Shown here: piece after piece, positions 45,979 through 56,628 of the stretch
Layout of the letters: each line of letters opens with the position of its first letter
How positions within the stretch are numbered: position 1 is the first letter of the stretch
Assembly: GCA_024195585.1 (NCBI GenBank)
Contig: SWBL01000005.1
Location: 248,001 to 312,000 of the forward strand
Source: Aureobasidium sp. EXF-3400
Lineage: Eukaryota > Ascomycota > Dothideomycetes > Dothideales > Saccotheciaceae
Length of the DNA stretch: 64,000 bases
Direction of reading: 5' to 3'
Notes under the pieces: model-generated
Told to the model about the DNA's origin: nothing
Database searches by the model: none
What the model saw: the letters and a program-made list of their open reading frames with translations, nothing else
Program-made: the position numbers and the translations under genes

Positions 45979-46993
45979 GTTATGGCAGTATTTTGGCCTG
46001 AACAAAGTTGGCCGTGTTGTTCTATCTCTCAACTCATGCATATCTTGATGGCCTTGATTGGTTCTTGAGCATCTTTCCTGGTGAATGATGTACTTTAGGA
46101 TGGCGAGCCTCATTCCAAGCATATACATTTTGACATGACCGTGTTAACGTATTCCATTCCGTCTTGGCTTTGCAGAATAAGAAAGCTGCTCCCATACGTC
46201 GTGACCCTGGCCCGCCCGATACTCGTGAGAAAGTCGGGGTTCATGAGATGCAAACATCACCTGATGTTTCTCGGGCAGAGATTCGCTTGATTGTTTACGT
46301 ACGCGCGAAACACGAAGTTAAAAGATGCAGATATAAAAGGGCTGCAGAAGTCACAGATCGAAGGCTCTCCAGCTTCACCCACCTTTCGAGTCCGACCCCG
46401 CCATCCCCCACTGTCGTGGTCGCGGCGGTTAGGCTGGCTGCAATGCACAGCGTACGTTGTTACCAGAGCTTCGATTAAGCAGTCAGTGCTATGCATTGAG
46501 ATGCAGATCGGCTTTGGACGTCTATAAAATCACAAGGGCAGCTTCTGGGAGTGCCGTGGTCAGCACCAGGTAGGACGAGCGGCGCAAGAGGCACAGAGGC
46601 GCTGTGTTGAGCTGTGAGGCGGTCTGCAACTCGATATGCTTGCTGCGGGTCTTATCAGAGAAGAGATGGGCATCGAGCAAGGCGTTATCCGAGACATTTA
46701 CTTTTTGGCTTGACGAATCGTCATTTGGCAAAGTTTGGCCAGCGAAGCGCCGGTAACGGTATTCGTCGGTGCGTTCGGGGAAGACGATGATGGGCCACTG
46801 CAGCTTCCCAACAGCTCGCAAGCCGAGAGGAGAGCCAGAGCCAGAGCCAGAGCTCCCAGTATTTGATAAACCCCCCAGCACACCTGCAGTCGACAAACGG
46901 CCATCACTCGTCGCCAGTCATTAATCGATAGCCAAACGACACACGGCTCTGTTTACCCTTTCTTCCGACAAAAAACCACTGACTTTCGACACC
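45979..46993. other. Intergenic: F-box-WD40 3' region and carbonic anhydrase promoter
   Basis: About 1 kb. Contains a hexamer repeat at 46831. Small open frames on both strands (46164-46478 plus; 46522-46896 minus) do not resemble known proteins. Confidence 0.35.
46831..46852. repeat. Short tandem repeat, about 3.7 copies of AGAGCC
   Basis: A perfect hexamer repeat about 140 bases upstream of the first carbonic anhydrase start codon. Too short to be more than a microsatellite-like tract. Confidence 0.7.
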
Positions 46994-47944
46994 ATGTCAG
47001 AGCAGCAGACCGGTCCCAAGGGTACGTGAGTCAAAAGAGCCATCTTTGCTTTCCTTCCAACCGCCCAACTTCTTGCCTTCCTTCCATCACACCCAACAAC
47101 ATGCGGCCTCTTGTTCAATTCGCTGTGCGAGCTTCCCGCTCAGCCAGACCATTGCGTGCATTCAAGCCTATCCCCAATCGCTTCTTCCACTCGTCACCAC
47201 GCTCGCTCTGTCAAGACTCAGAGCACGACGACGAATACAGTATCATTGCCCACACGACTCTTGCATGCCAGCGAGCCACAATGCTGACCATCTCTCCCAA
47301 CAGGCGGCTTTGCCCACACCCTCGCCGAGCGCGTTGAAGAATGGAGTTCCAGCATGGAGCAGTCCGACCCCGACTTCTTCCCCAAGTCGGCAAAGGGCCA
47401 GTCTCCCAAGATTCTCTGGATCGGTTGTGCCGACTCTCGTATCCCCGAATCCACCATTCTTGGCCTGAAGCCTGGTGAGGTCTTTGTCCACCGCAACATT
47501 GCCAACATCATCCAGCCCACCGACATCAACTCGCTGTCCGTCATCGAATTCGCCGTTGCACACCTCAAGGTCGAACACATTCTTGTCTGTGGCCACACCA
47601 GCTGTGGTGGTGTCAACGCCGCTCTTGCAAACAACAGACTTGGTCTGCTTGACATTTGGCTGCAGCCCATGCGCCAGCTGAGAATGGACCACACAGATGA
47701 GCTGGAGAAGATGGAGAACCAGAGTGAGAAGACTCACAGACTCAGTCAGTACAACATCTTGCGCGGTCTGGAGGTTCTCAGAATGAACCCCACCATTATC
47801 GACGCCATGGCCGAGCGTAACCTGCAGCTGCACGGTGTCATTTACCACGTCGAGAGCGGCAAGCTCGAGGTCGTCGAGTCCTCTGAGGACGAGCACAGAC
47901 TGAAGAAGCGTCTGGCTGCTTTCACCACAAAGCAGGCTGCATAA
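46994..47944 (+). CDS. Beta-class carbonic anhydrase (Nce103-like) with two possible first exons
   Basis: The common exon 47304-47944 can join either of two upstream exons. Exon 1a (46994-47021, MSEQQTGPK) gives a 222-residue form without targeting signal. Exon 1b (47101-47239) gives a 259-residue form whose first 40 residues (MRPLVQFAVRASRSARPLRAF...NRFFHSSPRSL) are Arg/Ser-rich, free of acid residues and look mitochondrial. Both donors (GTACGT; GTATCA) use the acceptor CCCAACAG at 47303 in the correct phase. The catalytic core is intact: zinc ligands Cys51, His107 and Cys110 and the Asp53/Arg55 dyad (CADSR, CGHTSCGG; numbering of the short form). The enzyme interconverts CO2 and bicarbonate, feeding carboxylases in cytosol or mitochondria and CO2 sensing. 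Confidence 0.93.
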
Positions 47945-48320
47945 GTGCAACCTATACATGTTTGACAGGCCATTGGGTCTGTGGAGTAATTCGGAGTAGG
48001 CATTGGAAAGCCCAGTACGGAAGATCACGATAAAGTATGGTACTGGAGGGAGAACTTTTGGGAGACGCTGTACAGGTTGGACGCGAATCAGGCGAGGCAA
48101 CACATAATTCAACGACGAAATATTAATCAACTTGCTAAACGGACATTTTCCCAAATTCGTGATGAGTCAGTTGTATCCACTCCATTACGGAGCTATGTGC
48201 CGGGTGCACCGGGTGCTCGGACATAGCACCATAGCTCCACGGTCAACATAAAACAAATTCCATGGCATGTCTCTGCCACTTTGTCTTTCCTCTTTTGCCT
48301 TTAGATAACCAACCGACAAG
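47945..48320. other. Intergenic, promoter of the AKR gene
   Basis: 376 bases holding the carbonic anhydrase 3' UTR and the AKR promoter with a nested palindrome (see separate entry). Confidence 0.4.
48189..48238. promoter_or_regulatory. Nested imperfect palindrome with repeated CCGGGTGC, candidate operator
   Basis: Outer arms GGAGCTATG (48189-48197) and CATAGCTCC (48230-48238) pair perfectly. Inner arms GCTATGT (48192-48198) and ACATAGC (48221-48227) offer a second pairing. Between them CCGGGTGC occurs twice in tandem (48200-48207, 48209-48216). CGG/CCG triplets, the half sites of Zn2Cys6 factors, occur several times. It ends 82 bases before the AKR start codon. Confidence 0.35.
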
Positions 48321-49649
48321 ATGAAGGAACTAGCAGCATACGCCAAACCTCAAGAGTCCAAGATCAAGTACCAGTAGTGAGTAGTACTCGGTCTGCATAC
48401 ATAAAGCCACCCACAGTTGACAGGAAGAACTATCTAGCTTGGGACAATCAGGACTCAAAGTCTCCCAGATCATTCTCGGAGCAATGTCCTACGGCTCTTC
48501 CAAATGGCAAGATTGGGTTTTGGATGAGGAACAAGCATTGTGAGTATCACTATATCGCATTTCCTAACCAAACAGTGGTTCTGACTCCTTTCTACAGGCC
48601 TCTACTCAAGCATGCTTATGACAGTGGCATCCAGACCTGGGATACCGCTGATGTCTACAGTAACGGACGCAGTGAAGAAATCGTTGGTACTGCAATCACC
48701 AAGTACAACATTCCTCGCCATCGCCTTGTGCTCTTGTCAAAATGCTACTTTGGCGTCACTGACGACGATAACTCCGTTCATCAGCCCAAGATTCCAGAGA
48801 TGATGAACAATGACGGAGACTTGGTGAACAGAGTTGGACTTTCCAGAAAGCATATCTTTGATGCTGTGGAGGCCAGTGTCAAGAGATTGGGAACTTATAT
48901 CGATGTGTAAGTTTCTCTGTTTCTCTTGGTGGGTATAGCAGAGGGAAAAGAATTGCTGACACTGAGCAAATAGGCTACAGATCCATAGATTGGATAGAGG
49001 AACCCCGAAGAAGGAGATTATGCGTGCATTGAACGATGTCATTGAAAAGGGATGGGTCCGCTACATCGGTGCCTCTTCGATGGCAGCTTGGGAGTTCCAA
49101 GAATTGCAGGTAAAGTCCCACATGCTCATGCTCTCAGAACAAAAAGGAAAAGAGCAGTGATTGCTGACACACACCAATCAGAACATTGCAGAAACCCACA
49201 ACTGGCACAAATTCATCAGCATGCAAAACTACCACAACCTCCTCTACCGCGAGGAAGAGCGCGAAATGATTCCCTACTGCAAGCACACAGGTGTAGGCTT
49301 AATCCCCTGGTCACCCATGGCACGTGGTGTGCTCGCTCGCCCCTGGTCCTCTCGCTCCTCCATCCGCGAATCTTCCGACAACACTTTGAAAGCTCTTATC
49401 CGCAGCAAGGAAAACGAGATCGATGAAAAGATTGTCAACAAGGTTGAGGAGATTGCTAAGAGAAAGGGTATCTCCATGGCTGCTGTGGCAGTCGGGTGGA
49501 GTATTGCCAAGGGCGATATTCCTATTTTGGGATTGAGTAGTAAGGAGAGGATTGATGAGGCTGTGCAGAATTGCAAGACTCAGTTGACCGAGGAGGAGAT
49601 TGCTGAGTTGGATGGTCTTTATATGCCCAAGGCCATTACTGGATACTAA
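48321..49649 (+). CDS. Aldo-keto reductase (YakC/Kv-beta-like NADPH-dependent family)
   Basis: Exons 48321-48376, 48438-48539, 48598-48906, 48974-49109 and 49182-49649 give 356 residues. The chain reads IKYQYLGQSGLKVSQIILGAMSYGS, then GIQTWDTADVYSNGRSEEIVG (catalytic Asp and Tyr), VLLSKCYFG (Lys), LQIHRLDRGTP (His in the LQIHR motif), GWVRYIGASSM, LIPWSPMARGVL and IPILGLSSKERIDEAV. It is a TIM-barrel NADPH oxidoreductase acting on aldehydes or ketones; the substrate is unknown. All four introns are phase-consistent. The first uses acceptor CTATCTAG at 48437; the earlier CAG at 48423 would give the wrong frame. The palindrome upstream could be its control site. Confidence 0.9.
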
Positions 49650-49777
49650 GATTTAGGCACGCAAAGAGGTCATGAACGATAAATTATAGAGATAGACGTA
49701 GAGTATTTTTATTTGACTCAAGCAGAGCATGTCCAAATTTCTTTCCAATCCTCTTCGTGCTCCCAATGTTTAGGTGC

Positions 49778-50736
49778 CTAGTATGACCCAGCCTTGCCAG
49801 CACAACCCATGTTATCAATCCAGTATTCGCATTGCTTCTTGATCAAGTCTGTGCCGGTCTCGAGTTGCTCGGTCAACGGCACCTTTCCGGTCTTCTCGGC
49901 TGTGTAGGCAAAGTAGTCAGACAAGACCATCTTGTTGACATTAACTCGAGTGACACCCCTCTCGATACACTTGTTCAAGATCTCAGGGATGAACTCGTTT
50001 GTACCGTGCAACACAATCTGCACTCTGCCATCGACCTTCTTTTGGATGGACTCAAGGCTGAAAACAATCGGATTAGCAACAGAACAGTGAGGTAATAGAG
50101 CATAGGAAAAAGCAAAACTCACCGCTCATAGTCCAGATGAATATTCTCCACACCGTGGTAATCACCATGCACATTTCCAAACGCCGGAGCCAAGAAATCA
50201 ATCCCCGTAGCGATAAAATCATCAACCTCTTCAGCGGTAGTCATCATACCTTCCAACTCTGCAGTATCCTTGACACCATCTTCGCCACCTTCGATTCTGC
50301 CGGGCTCGGCTTCGGTAGCAATGCCCTTGGAATGACACAACTTTACCAACTCTGTTGTCTTTGCTAGGTTCTCTTCTTTCTCGTAGTGTGACATGTCTAC
50401 CATGATCGAGTCGAACATGGGTGTGCCGTCGTGCTTCTTGAGCTCTGCGGCTCGCTTGATGACTTCGGGGTCTTGGGCGTGGTCCATGTGGAGGGTTACC
50501 GGGACGGAGGCGGCGGCACAGGCTTCGGCGGCGGCAGAGACAAAGGACGGTGAGTAGTGGAGTGCCCAAGGGAAGAGCAGGATTTGGAGTGGTGCCTTCT
50601 TCGCCTCGGCTGCGCGAATGGCGCCGATGATGGTTTCGAGGTTGTAGGATACCACACCGAGGACACCGTATTTGCCCTTGGCTGCTGCATTGAGCATGCG
50701 TACGGCGGGGTTGTTATTGAGTTTTTGGAGTGCCAT
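49778..50736 (-). CDS. Class II (zinc) fructose-bisphosphate/ketose-bisphosphate aldolase-like protein
   Basis: Exons 50736-50123 and 50057-49778 give 297 residues. The zinc site motif VTLHMDHAQ (HxDH) is present. Other family marks are MFDSIMVDMSHYEKEEN, EAEPGRIEGGEDG, LAPAFGNVHGDYHG with the second His pair, IVLHGTNEF (third His) and VNVNKMVLSDYF for phosphate binding. It is shorter than the glycolytic fungal enzyme (about 360 residues) and closer to the GatY/tagatose-type or uncharacterised fungal paralogs, so the substrate may be another ketose bisphosphate. The intron is 65 nt (GTGAGT, branch GCTAAT, TTTCAG). Confidence 0.87.
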
Positions 50737-51594
50737 TGTGGTGATTGTTGCTGTCTAGTCGTATTGTATGCTGGCTGAAACTCGTTCGTCCTCTGGAAGC
50801 AGAGAAGGTCAAACCAAGAAGGTCAAGAAATATCACAAAAACACTGAAGTGTTGTTCTGCTGATGTTCGAACATATAAACGAGGTCATTGCCCCGCTATA
50901 TACCCCACCGGTCTTCTTCCCGACCATCCCGCGTTGCCCACCTTGGGACTTCCGCATCATTCTGCCGAGAGGTGATTGTGGATGCATCCTTAAGATCCGG
51001 AGGATGTACTCCGTGATATCGGTGATTTTGCCGGAGAGGCTGTTCGGTATAACAAAGGCCGATGCCGGAAGTTGTGTGTAGTATGAGGATAGTGAGATTT
51101 TATATATGATCTATGAAGGTATGATCTGGTTCTTCGGATGTCATACAGGAATCGTCACGCTTTGACGAAGAGACAATAGACAAAAGAGTCCAGGTAAGGA
51201 GAAAAGAAGAAAATCAGAGTCCAAAAAGAGATACTTTTCCACACATGGCTGCGTTCAATATGTGATAGCAAGGCATTAATCATTACCAGTCGAGCAGTAA
51301 AAGTCAAGTCTTTTCCAAAAAGTTATTCCGGAGATCATGCGTGCCAAATCATGTTGGCAGGCTCATGCGTGAACACTGATCTGGCGGTCTCGGCTAGACC
51401 ACAAACTAATGTACAGCTCTGATTGGTGTCAACACTTCATGAGGTGCATCCGTCCGGTAGGGCATACTGTCGCCCAGGCCTGTCTTGAACTGCTTCGGTG
51501 TCCGCTCTGCGTGCTGCATGACAGTCGAGGGTGCTCAGAGAATCCATGCAACCATAAGAGGTTTGGATTTTGAGGGTCGTGGTGATGCCTTGTC
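50737..51594. other. Intergenic region
   Basis: About 860 bases: aldolase promoter and the 3' region of the GCLM gene (both minus strand). No credible gene. Confidence 0.35.
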
Positions 51595-52618
51595 CTAGTT
51601 GGCATGTCCGTTGGCAGAGGCTTTCTCGTCAACTTCGACATACTTTGCGCATGCGAAGTAGCCTTTGTTCTCGACCACGCCTCGGTTCTTTACGACGGCA
51701 GTATATTTGATGACCCATTGAGGAATGACCTGGCCTTCCATCTTCTGACCATTCTCTTGCCTCTTTCTCTTCTCACCAACCTTCTCCGAAGCTTGCGATA
51801 GGACACCGGCACCTTCCTCATCGAGTAGACGCCTGATAGTGCCACGAGGCATGATGTTGACCGAGTCATTGTTGACGAACAATTCAACATTCTTGCTCTT
51901 GGCGAGGCTGGACAGGGGCTGGGGTACACTGCAGCAGTCACGCAGGCTGATCTGGTTGACCGAAGGCTGGACACTTGCCTTTTCGAGAAAGGGTTGCAAG
52001 CGGTTCGCGCCAAACTCGGACACACCAAGTCTTCGTACCAATCCGTCTTTGTGCAGCTTCTCGACCAGTTTCCAGGTCTCCAATTGGTTGTCCACTGGCT
52101 CAGGAGAAGATTCCTTGGTTCCTCTGCTCTTGATCTTGTCTGGACAGCACTCGCTCTCCTCGTCAAAGTAAACACCAGGGAAGGAAACAATCAAGAGATC
52201 GACGTTGGGCATGTGCAGCTCTTTCTGAACCAGATCGACAGCTTGACGAAGATGGTCGTCTCTTGCGGAAGTGTCCTCGTCTGAGAGGAAGAAGACCTTT
52301 GCAGTTATATCGTATTGGTCGCGCTCTTCATGTAGGGAGCTGTTGGTGAAGTCGAGGCGTGGGATATACATGGTTTTGGCATCGTCCGAATACGAAACCC
52401 AGTCGATAGGTTCAGCCTTCTCTTGAGAAAGCTCCTTGGCCTCGTGCTTTGCGCCCTCGAAGTTGTCACGTAGACTCCAAGTGAGTTCGGTGTGGGAATT
52501 GTCGGCGACACCCACACCTTGTTGAAGCATGGTATTGCTAAGAGAGATAAGCACAAGCTGGCACAAGGCGACATAACGAGCAGTACCCAGTGGATAGAAT
52601 AATGGTTTCGGCCGTCAT
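51595..52618 (-). CDS. Glutamate-cysteine ligase modifier (regulatory) subunit, GCLM-like
   Basis: Exons 52618-52587 and 52537-51595 give 324 residues. The first exon encodes only MTAETIILSTG; joining restores ILSTGNTM, the usual start. The aldo-keto-reductase-like fold follows with VDLLIVSFPGV, GLVRRLGVSEFGANRLQPFL, VNQISLRDCCSVPQPL and the C-terminal WVIKYTAVVKNRGVVENKGYFACAKY, closely resembling the animal modifier subunit. In the family this non-catalytic partner lowers the Km of the ligase for glutamate and relieves glutathione feedback in the cytosol. The fungal sequence carries extra acidic inserts (a Glu-Ser-Glu-Cys-Cys stretch and a Lys/Glu-rich loop near residue 270). Confidence 0.88.
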
Positions 52619-53023
52619 GACTGTTGAGGAGGATTTCTAAGCGAAAAAAAGTAGGAAAGGATGACGACGCTTTAAAGATGCAGGAAATGGACGCAAAGCA
52701 AAAAACAGTAGGTTGCAACGAAAGGGCGATTGTCGGAAAATCAGAGAGCAGTAAGATATCGCGTGCGTGGGTGTAGGTACATGGAAAGGAAAAGTTGAGG
52801 GTGGGATGGGCATGTATGATTCGAGCATGATGTTAGGCAAGCGCTATCGCCGAGGTTGGCCGAAAGCCAAAAGGGCAGGCAGTCGCGGAGGAACAAAGTC
52901 TGGAGCTCCAGGCTGGGCTGAGGCTGATTGTGAGTCTGCGACTGTGTGACAGGCTGGCTGTTATTGCTCAGGAGCGACATTATTTCTTAGCCAAGCAAGC
53001 TACACTCCACTTTCAACCACAAC
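52619..53023. other. Divergent promoter region (GCLM / AP-1 sigma)
   Basis: 405 bases between divergent start codons. No Yap1-like TTAGTAA element was recognised. Confidence 0.35.
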
Positions 53024-53773
53024 ATGGCCATCAAGTAGGTAGCACCTTGTACCTGACAATATTTGCTCGTGCTAATGCGCTCGCCAGATATCTGATTCTC
53101 CTGTCAAGGCAGGGCAAAGTCGTGAGTCCCGCAGCTGGCGTGCTTGCAACAAGCAGGAGCTAACGCAACCAACACAGCGCCTCGCAAAGTGGTTCACCAC
53201 ACTGTCGCCTAAGGACAAGGCAAAGATCATCAAGGATGTATCGCAGCTGGTCCTCGCCCGTCGCACGCGCATGTGCAACTTCCTCGAGTACAAAGGTCGG
53301 TCGCATCATGTCCCCCACCCACGCACCAATCCACAAGCTGACGGATTATGTCAAGATTCAAAAGTTGTCTACCGCCGCTACGCTTCCCTCTTCTTCATCG
53401 CCGGTTGCGCTTCCGACGACAACGAGCTCATCACACTAGAGATTGTCCACCGCTATGTCGAGCAGATGGACAAGTACTACGGCAATGTCTGCGAGCTTGA
53501 CATCATCTTCAACTTCCAAAAAGCATACTTCATCCTCGACGAGCTATTGCTAGCTGGAGAGATGCAAGAGAGCAGTAAGAAGAACGTACTCAGGTGTATT
53601 GGCCAACAAGACAGCCTGGAGGACATGGAGGTACGCACATCTTTCGCCGCACACTGCCGTCGCTTCACACTTTGTCTCATACATCCTGCACCACTTTCGC
53701 CCACCCGCCATCTGCCAACACGCACTCACACTTGTCACAGGTTGAAGATGAATCCGTCACGCGCATCATGTAG
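53024..53773 (+). CDS. APS1: AP-1 clathrin adaptor complex small subunit sigma-1
   Basis: Exons 53024-53034, 53088-53121, 53178-53295, 53356-53630 and 53741-53773 give 156 residues, exactly the usual size. The chain [21 protein letters not shown], then [84 protein letters not shown] is a textbook longin-fold sigma subunit. It forms part of AP-1, which sorts cargo between the trans-Golgi network and endosomes. The first coding exon is 11 nt and the last encodes only 10 residues plus stop, so automatic models may miss both. Introns are 53, 56, 60 and 110 nt. Confidence 0.95.
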
Positions 53774-54774
53774 AGGCAGTCTTTCAACAACACGGCCCTT
53801 GCAACAATACTACAGCACTCGCAGCATTTCATGGCGTTACATCGGATTACAGGAGTTACTGGTGGTTTTGTGATTTACATTTGGACAACGATACCACAAC
53901 TTGTGCAATACTAGCAATTCAAATGAGTGTCCCTCGCCTTAGGCAGGGCTTCCGGGTCTTAGACCTGCTGCTCAATTATAATGACCATCCAACGATGCCC
54001 ATTTTGGTTCAGGCTCTTGGTGTGACTCTGTTGCTCTTGCTCTTGTCCTTGCGACTGTCTCTCTTCTCTTTCTGTTCTCATGGTCTGTTGTTGTCATGTC
54101 TGAAATGACGATGATTGTCTTGGTTGTTGACAAGTCCTCATGGTACATTGACCTTTGTCTCTCTTTAGGTTCTGTCTCGACTCAAGGATTCCCTTCTCTC
54201 GACATCCAAAACATCCAAAACAACAACAACAACAAAGCGAAATTCGACCAGGGGGCACGTTCTCGACATGTTGGCCGATGCATCAACTGCGACTGTTGTG
54301 CCTGACAGTCAGATGTTTGAGGTCCGGGCTTTGATTGGCTCGAAGCCAACCGCACATCACGTCACCACGAGTTCCCCCAAACCGCCGAGGAGAGGGCAGC
54401 CCGCAGCAGCCCGCAACCGGCGTAGAGCGACTCTCGCGATCCAACGTCGGCTGGTAGCACCGCTCAGCTATCGCGTCCCATTCTTGCTTCCTTTCATCCA
54501 CCAGCGACTTGTTATTCGACCCATTACTATTCTCAACATCTGCGACAGTGTGCGACACTAATCTGCTCGATTGACCGCTTATCAGCAACCACTCGACCCC
54601 TCCTTGCGCACTACCGCCAACCGTCGCATTCCCTCGCGCGTCTGCTTAGCTCACCGAACAAACATCCTTCACTCGTCCAGCAATCTTCTGGACGACTTTC
54701 AACTACCGCCTACATTCGCATATCCTTATCACTTCGCCTTCCATCTGCCCAGCAACGGCGCATCGACCTGCAAG
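53774..54774. other. Intergenic: aps1 3' region and MAF1 leader
   Basis: About 1 kb, C/A-rich near 54210 and before the MAF1 start. No coding frame that I trust. Confidence 0.35.
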
Positions 54775-55997
54775 ATGAAGGTAAGCCCATAACAGACGCG
54801 ACACCCTCAACACCTTTGTTACGCCTATGCATTCGCAATCCCGGCGGCCGTCAATTGCTTGAGGAGTGCTCCAAAGGCTTTATCTGTACACTGCTAACGC
54901 ATCTCTAGTACGTTCCTCTACGCGACTTCCAGATAGTCACAGATGCCTTGAACTTCTCGACCACCGACCTGCATGTCATTGGCAGCTGCGATCTCTACAC
55001 AACCAAAGCTGCCGGCAGCGACAAGAAACTGTATAAGAACATCGAGAATTCACTCGAGAAGGAGCATGGAAACCTGCTGCGCTTGGCTGCATCACTATCA
55101 CCTCCATCGCTTCCAGTCGACAGCAGAAAGAAAGAGCGCAAGCCATCAGTTCACATGCCAGAGATCGATCTCTCTCGCGATAGCCCTTTCGGTTCCTTCA
55201 ACCAGATCAGCGCAAGACGAACATTCGCGTACCTGATCGCAACTCTCAACGCTTCACACCCCGACTACGACTTTTCGCACATCCTCCGACCTACCGACTT
55301 CCGTAAGACGACAGGTACATCAATCAGGAGAAGTGTGGATAGTACTCTTATCAACATGCGTCCTCGTCGCATGTCTACTCTTTTGTCACCTCACGCCAAG
55401 TCGTCATTGAGTGCCGGTTCACCGCAAGGCATCACATCACCGAATGCCGAGTTTGTGTGGGGCGAGTACATGTGGAAGCTGATCGACAAGGAGATGGATC
55501 TCAAGGCCTGTGAGAAATACACATGGGACCCCGAGGATGATCCTTTCGAGGCTGAAAGCGCATTGTGGAGTCAACACTATTTCTTCTTCAACAAGGAGAA
55601 GAAGAGAGTTTGTTACCTCAACTTCCGCGCGTTTAGTGTTCTATCACACTCACCCGCCAACGGCATGCACACACGCACCGTGCCCATTACCAACCCTGGT
55701 GTTGGAGAGGGAGCTGGAAAGAGAGCCCAATACTGGCTCGGTCACAGTGTCGATGACAATGACGTCGACAACTGGAGAGAAGACGACGATCTCGAATTTG
55801 AAGACTCGATGAGTATCGACAACGACAGCAACGAAGGCGAGTACAGGAACGATCTCGATGATGTGCGCGACAAGCTCGAGGACGGTTACTACGCCTGGGC
55901 TGATGGCACTATTGATTCAAATGATGCCTCTGGTTGGGATCCTCGTCGCATGCACCGTGGCTCTAGTGAGGGTCCGGCCGATGCGATGGAAATCTAA
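54775..55997 (+). CDS. MAF1: Maf1, repressor of RNA polymerase III
   Basis: Exons 54775-54780 and 54909-55997 give 364 residues. The first exon codes only Met-Lys; after a 128-nt intron (GTAAGC, TCTCTAG) comes YVPLRDFQIVTDALNF, the conserved A box. The B and C boxes follow: IDLSRDSPFGSFNQISARRTFAYLIATLN, PDYDFSHILRPTDF and WSQHYFFFNKEKKRVCYLNFRA. The tail is Asp/Glu-rich. Maf1 binds Pol III and blocks tRNA and 5S transcription when nutrients are low; Ser/Arg-rich linkers in the middle (RRSVDS, RPRRMSTLL) look like PKA/TORC1-type phosphorylation sites. Confidence 0.95.
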
Positions 55998-56628
55998 ATT
56001 GCTATGCAAGCACTCACTTTGATGGTTGTCATGATCATCGATATTCACAAACGCTGGACGTCAATTTCTTGTTCATACTAAGTTCTAATCTGGGAATTGG
56101 CGTGGTTCACGACAGGCGGGCGATGGCGTTTCGGATGGTTTTCCTTTCTTCTGTTTTTATGACTATGCCAGGCGCTGGGTGCTTGGAGTGGGAAACAATC
56201 AAGTGATCCCGCCCTGGATGTTTGTGTTCATAGCGTCTACCTATACTTTACTTCTCGACGTTTGAGAATTGAAATTCTTCTCTGAATCTGAACTTCTTTC
56301 GTTGTGATATAAAACAACACCTTGATGTTTAGCATAATGACAGCATAAGTTTGCATGTGGAGCGATGCAGGAGCAATGCAATATCGATGCCGTGCCACCC
56401 GCAAGCGATGAGATGAAATCAAGAATAGAAGAAGAGATATTGCAGGAGTGCGCCTCCATCTAAATAGCCGCGAAGGAACACATGAACATGGTACGACAAA
56501 AATAGATTGGAATGGAGAGAGTGTGTGTTCAAAACGAGCTCCGCCAAAGTCCTGTATCATTTCCTCTTCAAGCTTCATCTAACCTTTCTCCACACGACAA
56601 GAAAGTGGTTCGTTGCTCCAAAACAAAC
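55998..56628. other. Intergenic region
   Basis: About 630 bases between two plus-strand genes: MAF1 3' UTR and ERG27 promoter. A possible TATA-like AAATAG lies far from the start; nothing firm. Confidence 0.35.

Noticed and set aside
46522..46896. 124-codon open frame on the minus strand upstream of the carbonic anhydrase
   Set aside because: No known motif; its start half is a translation of the AGAGCC repeat. It could be a small divergent gene, but I cannot support it.
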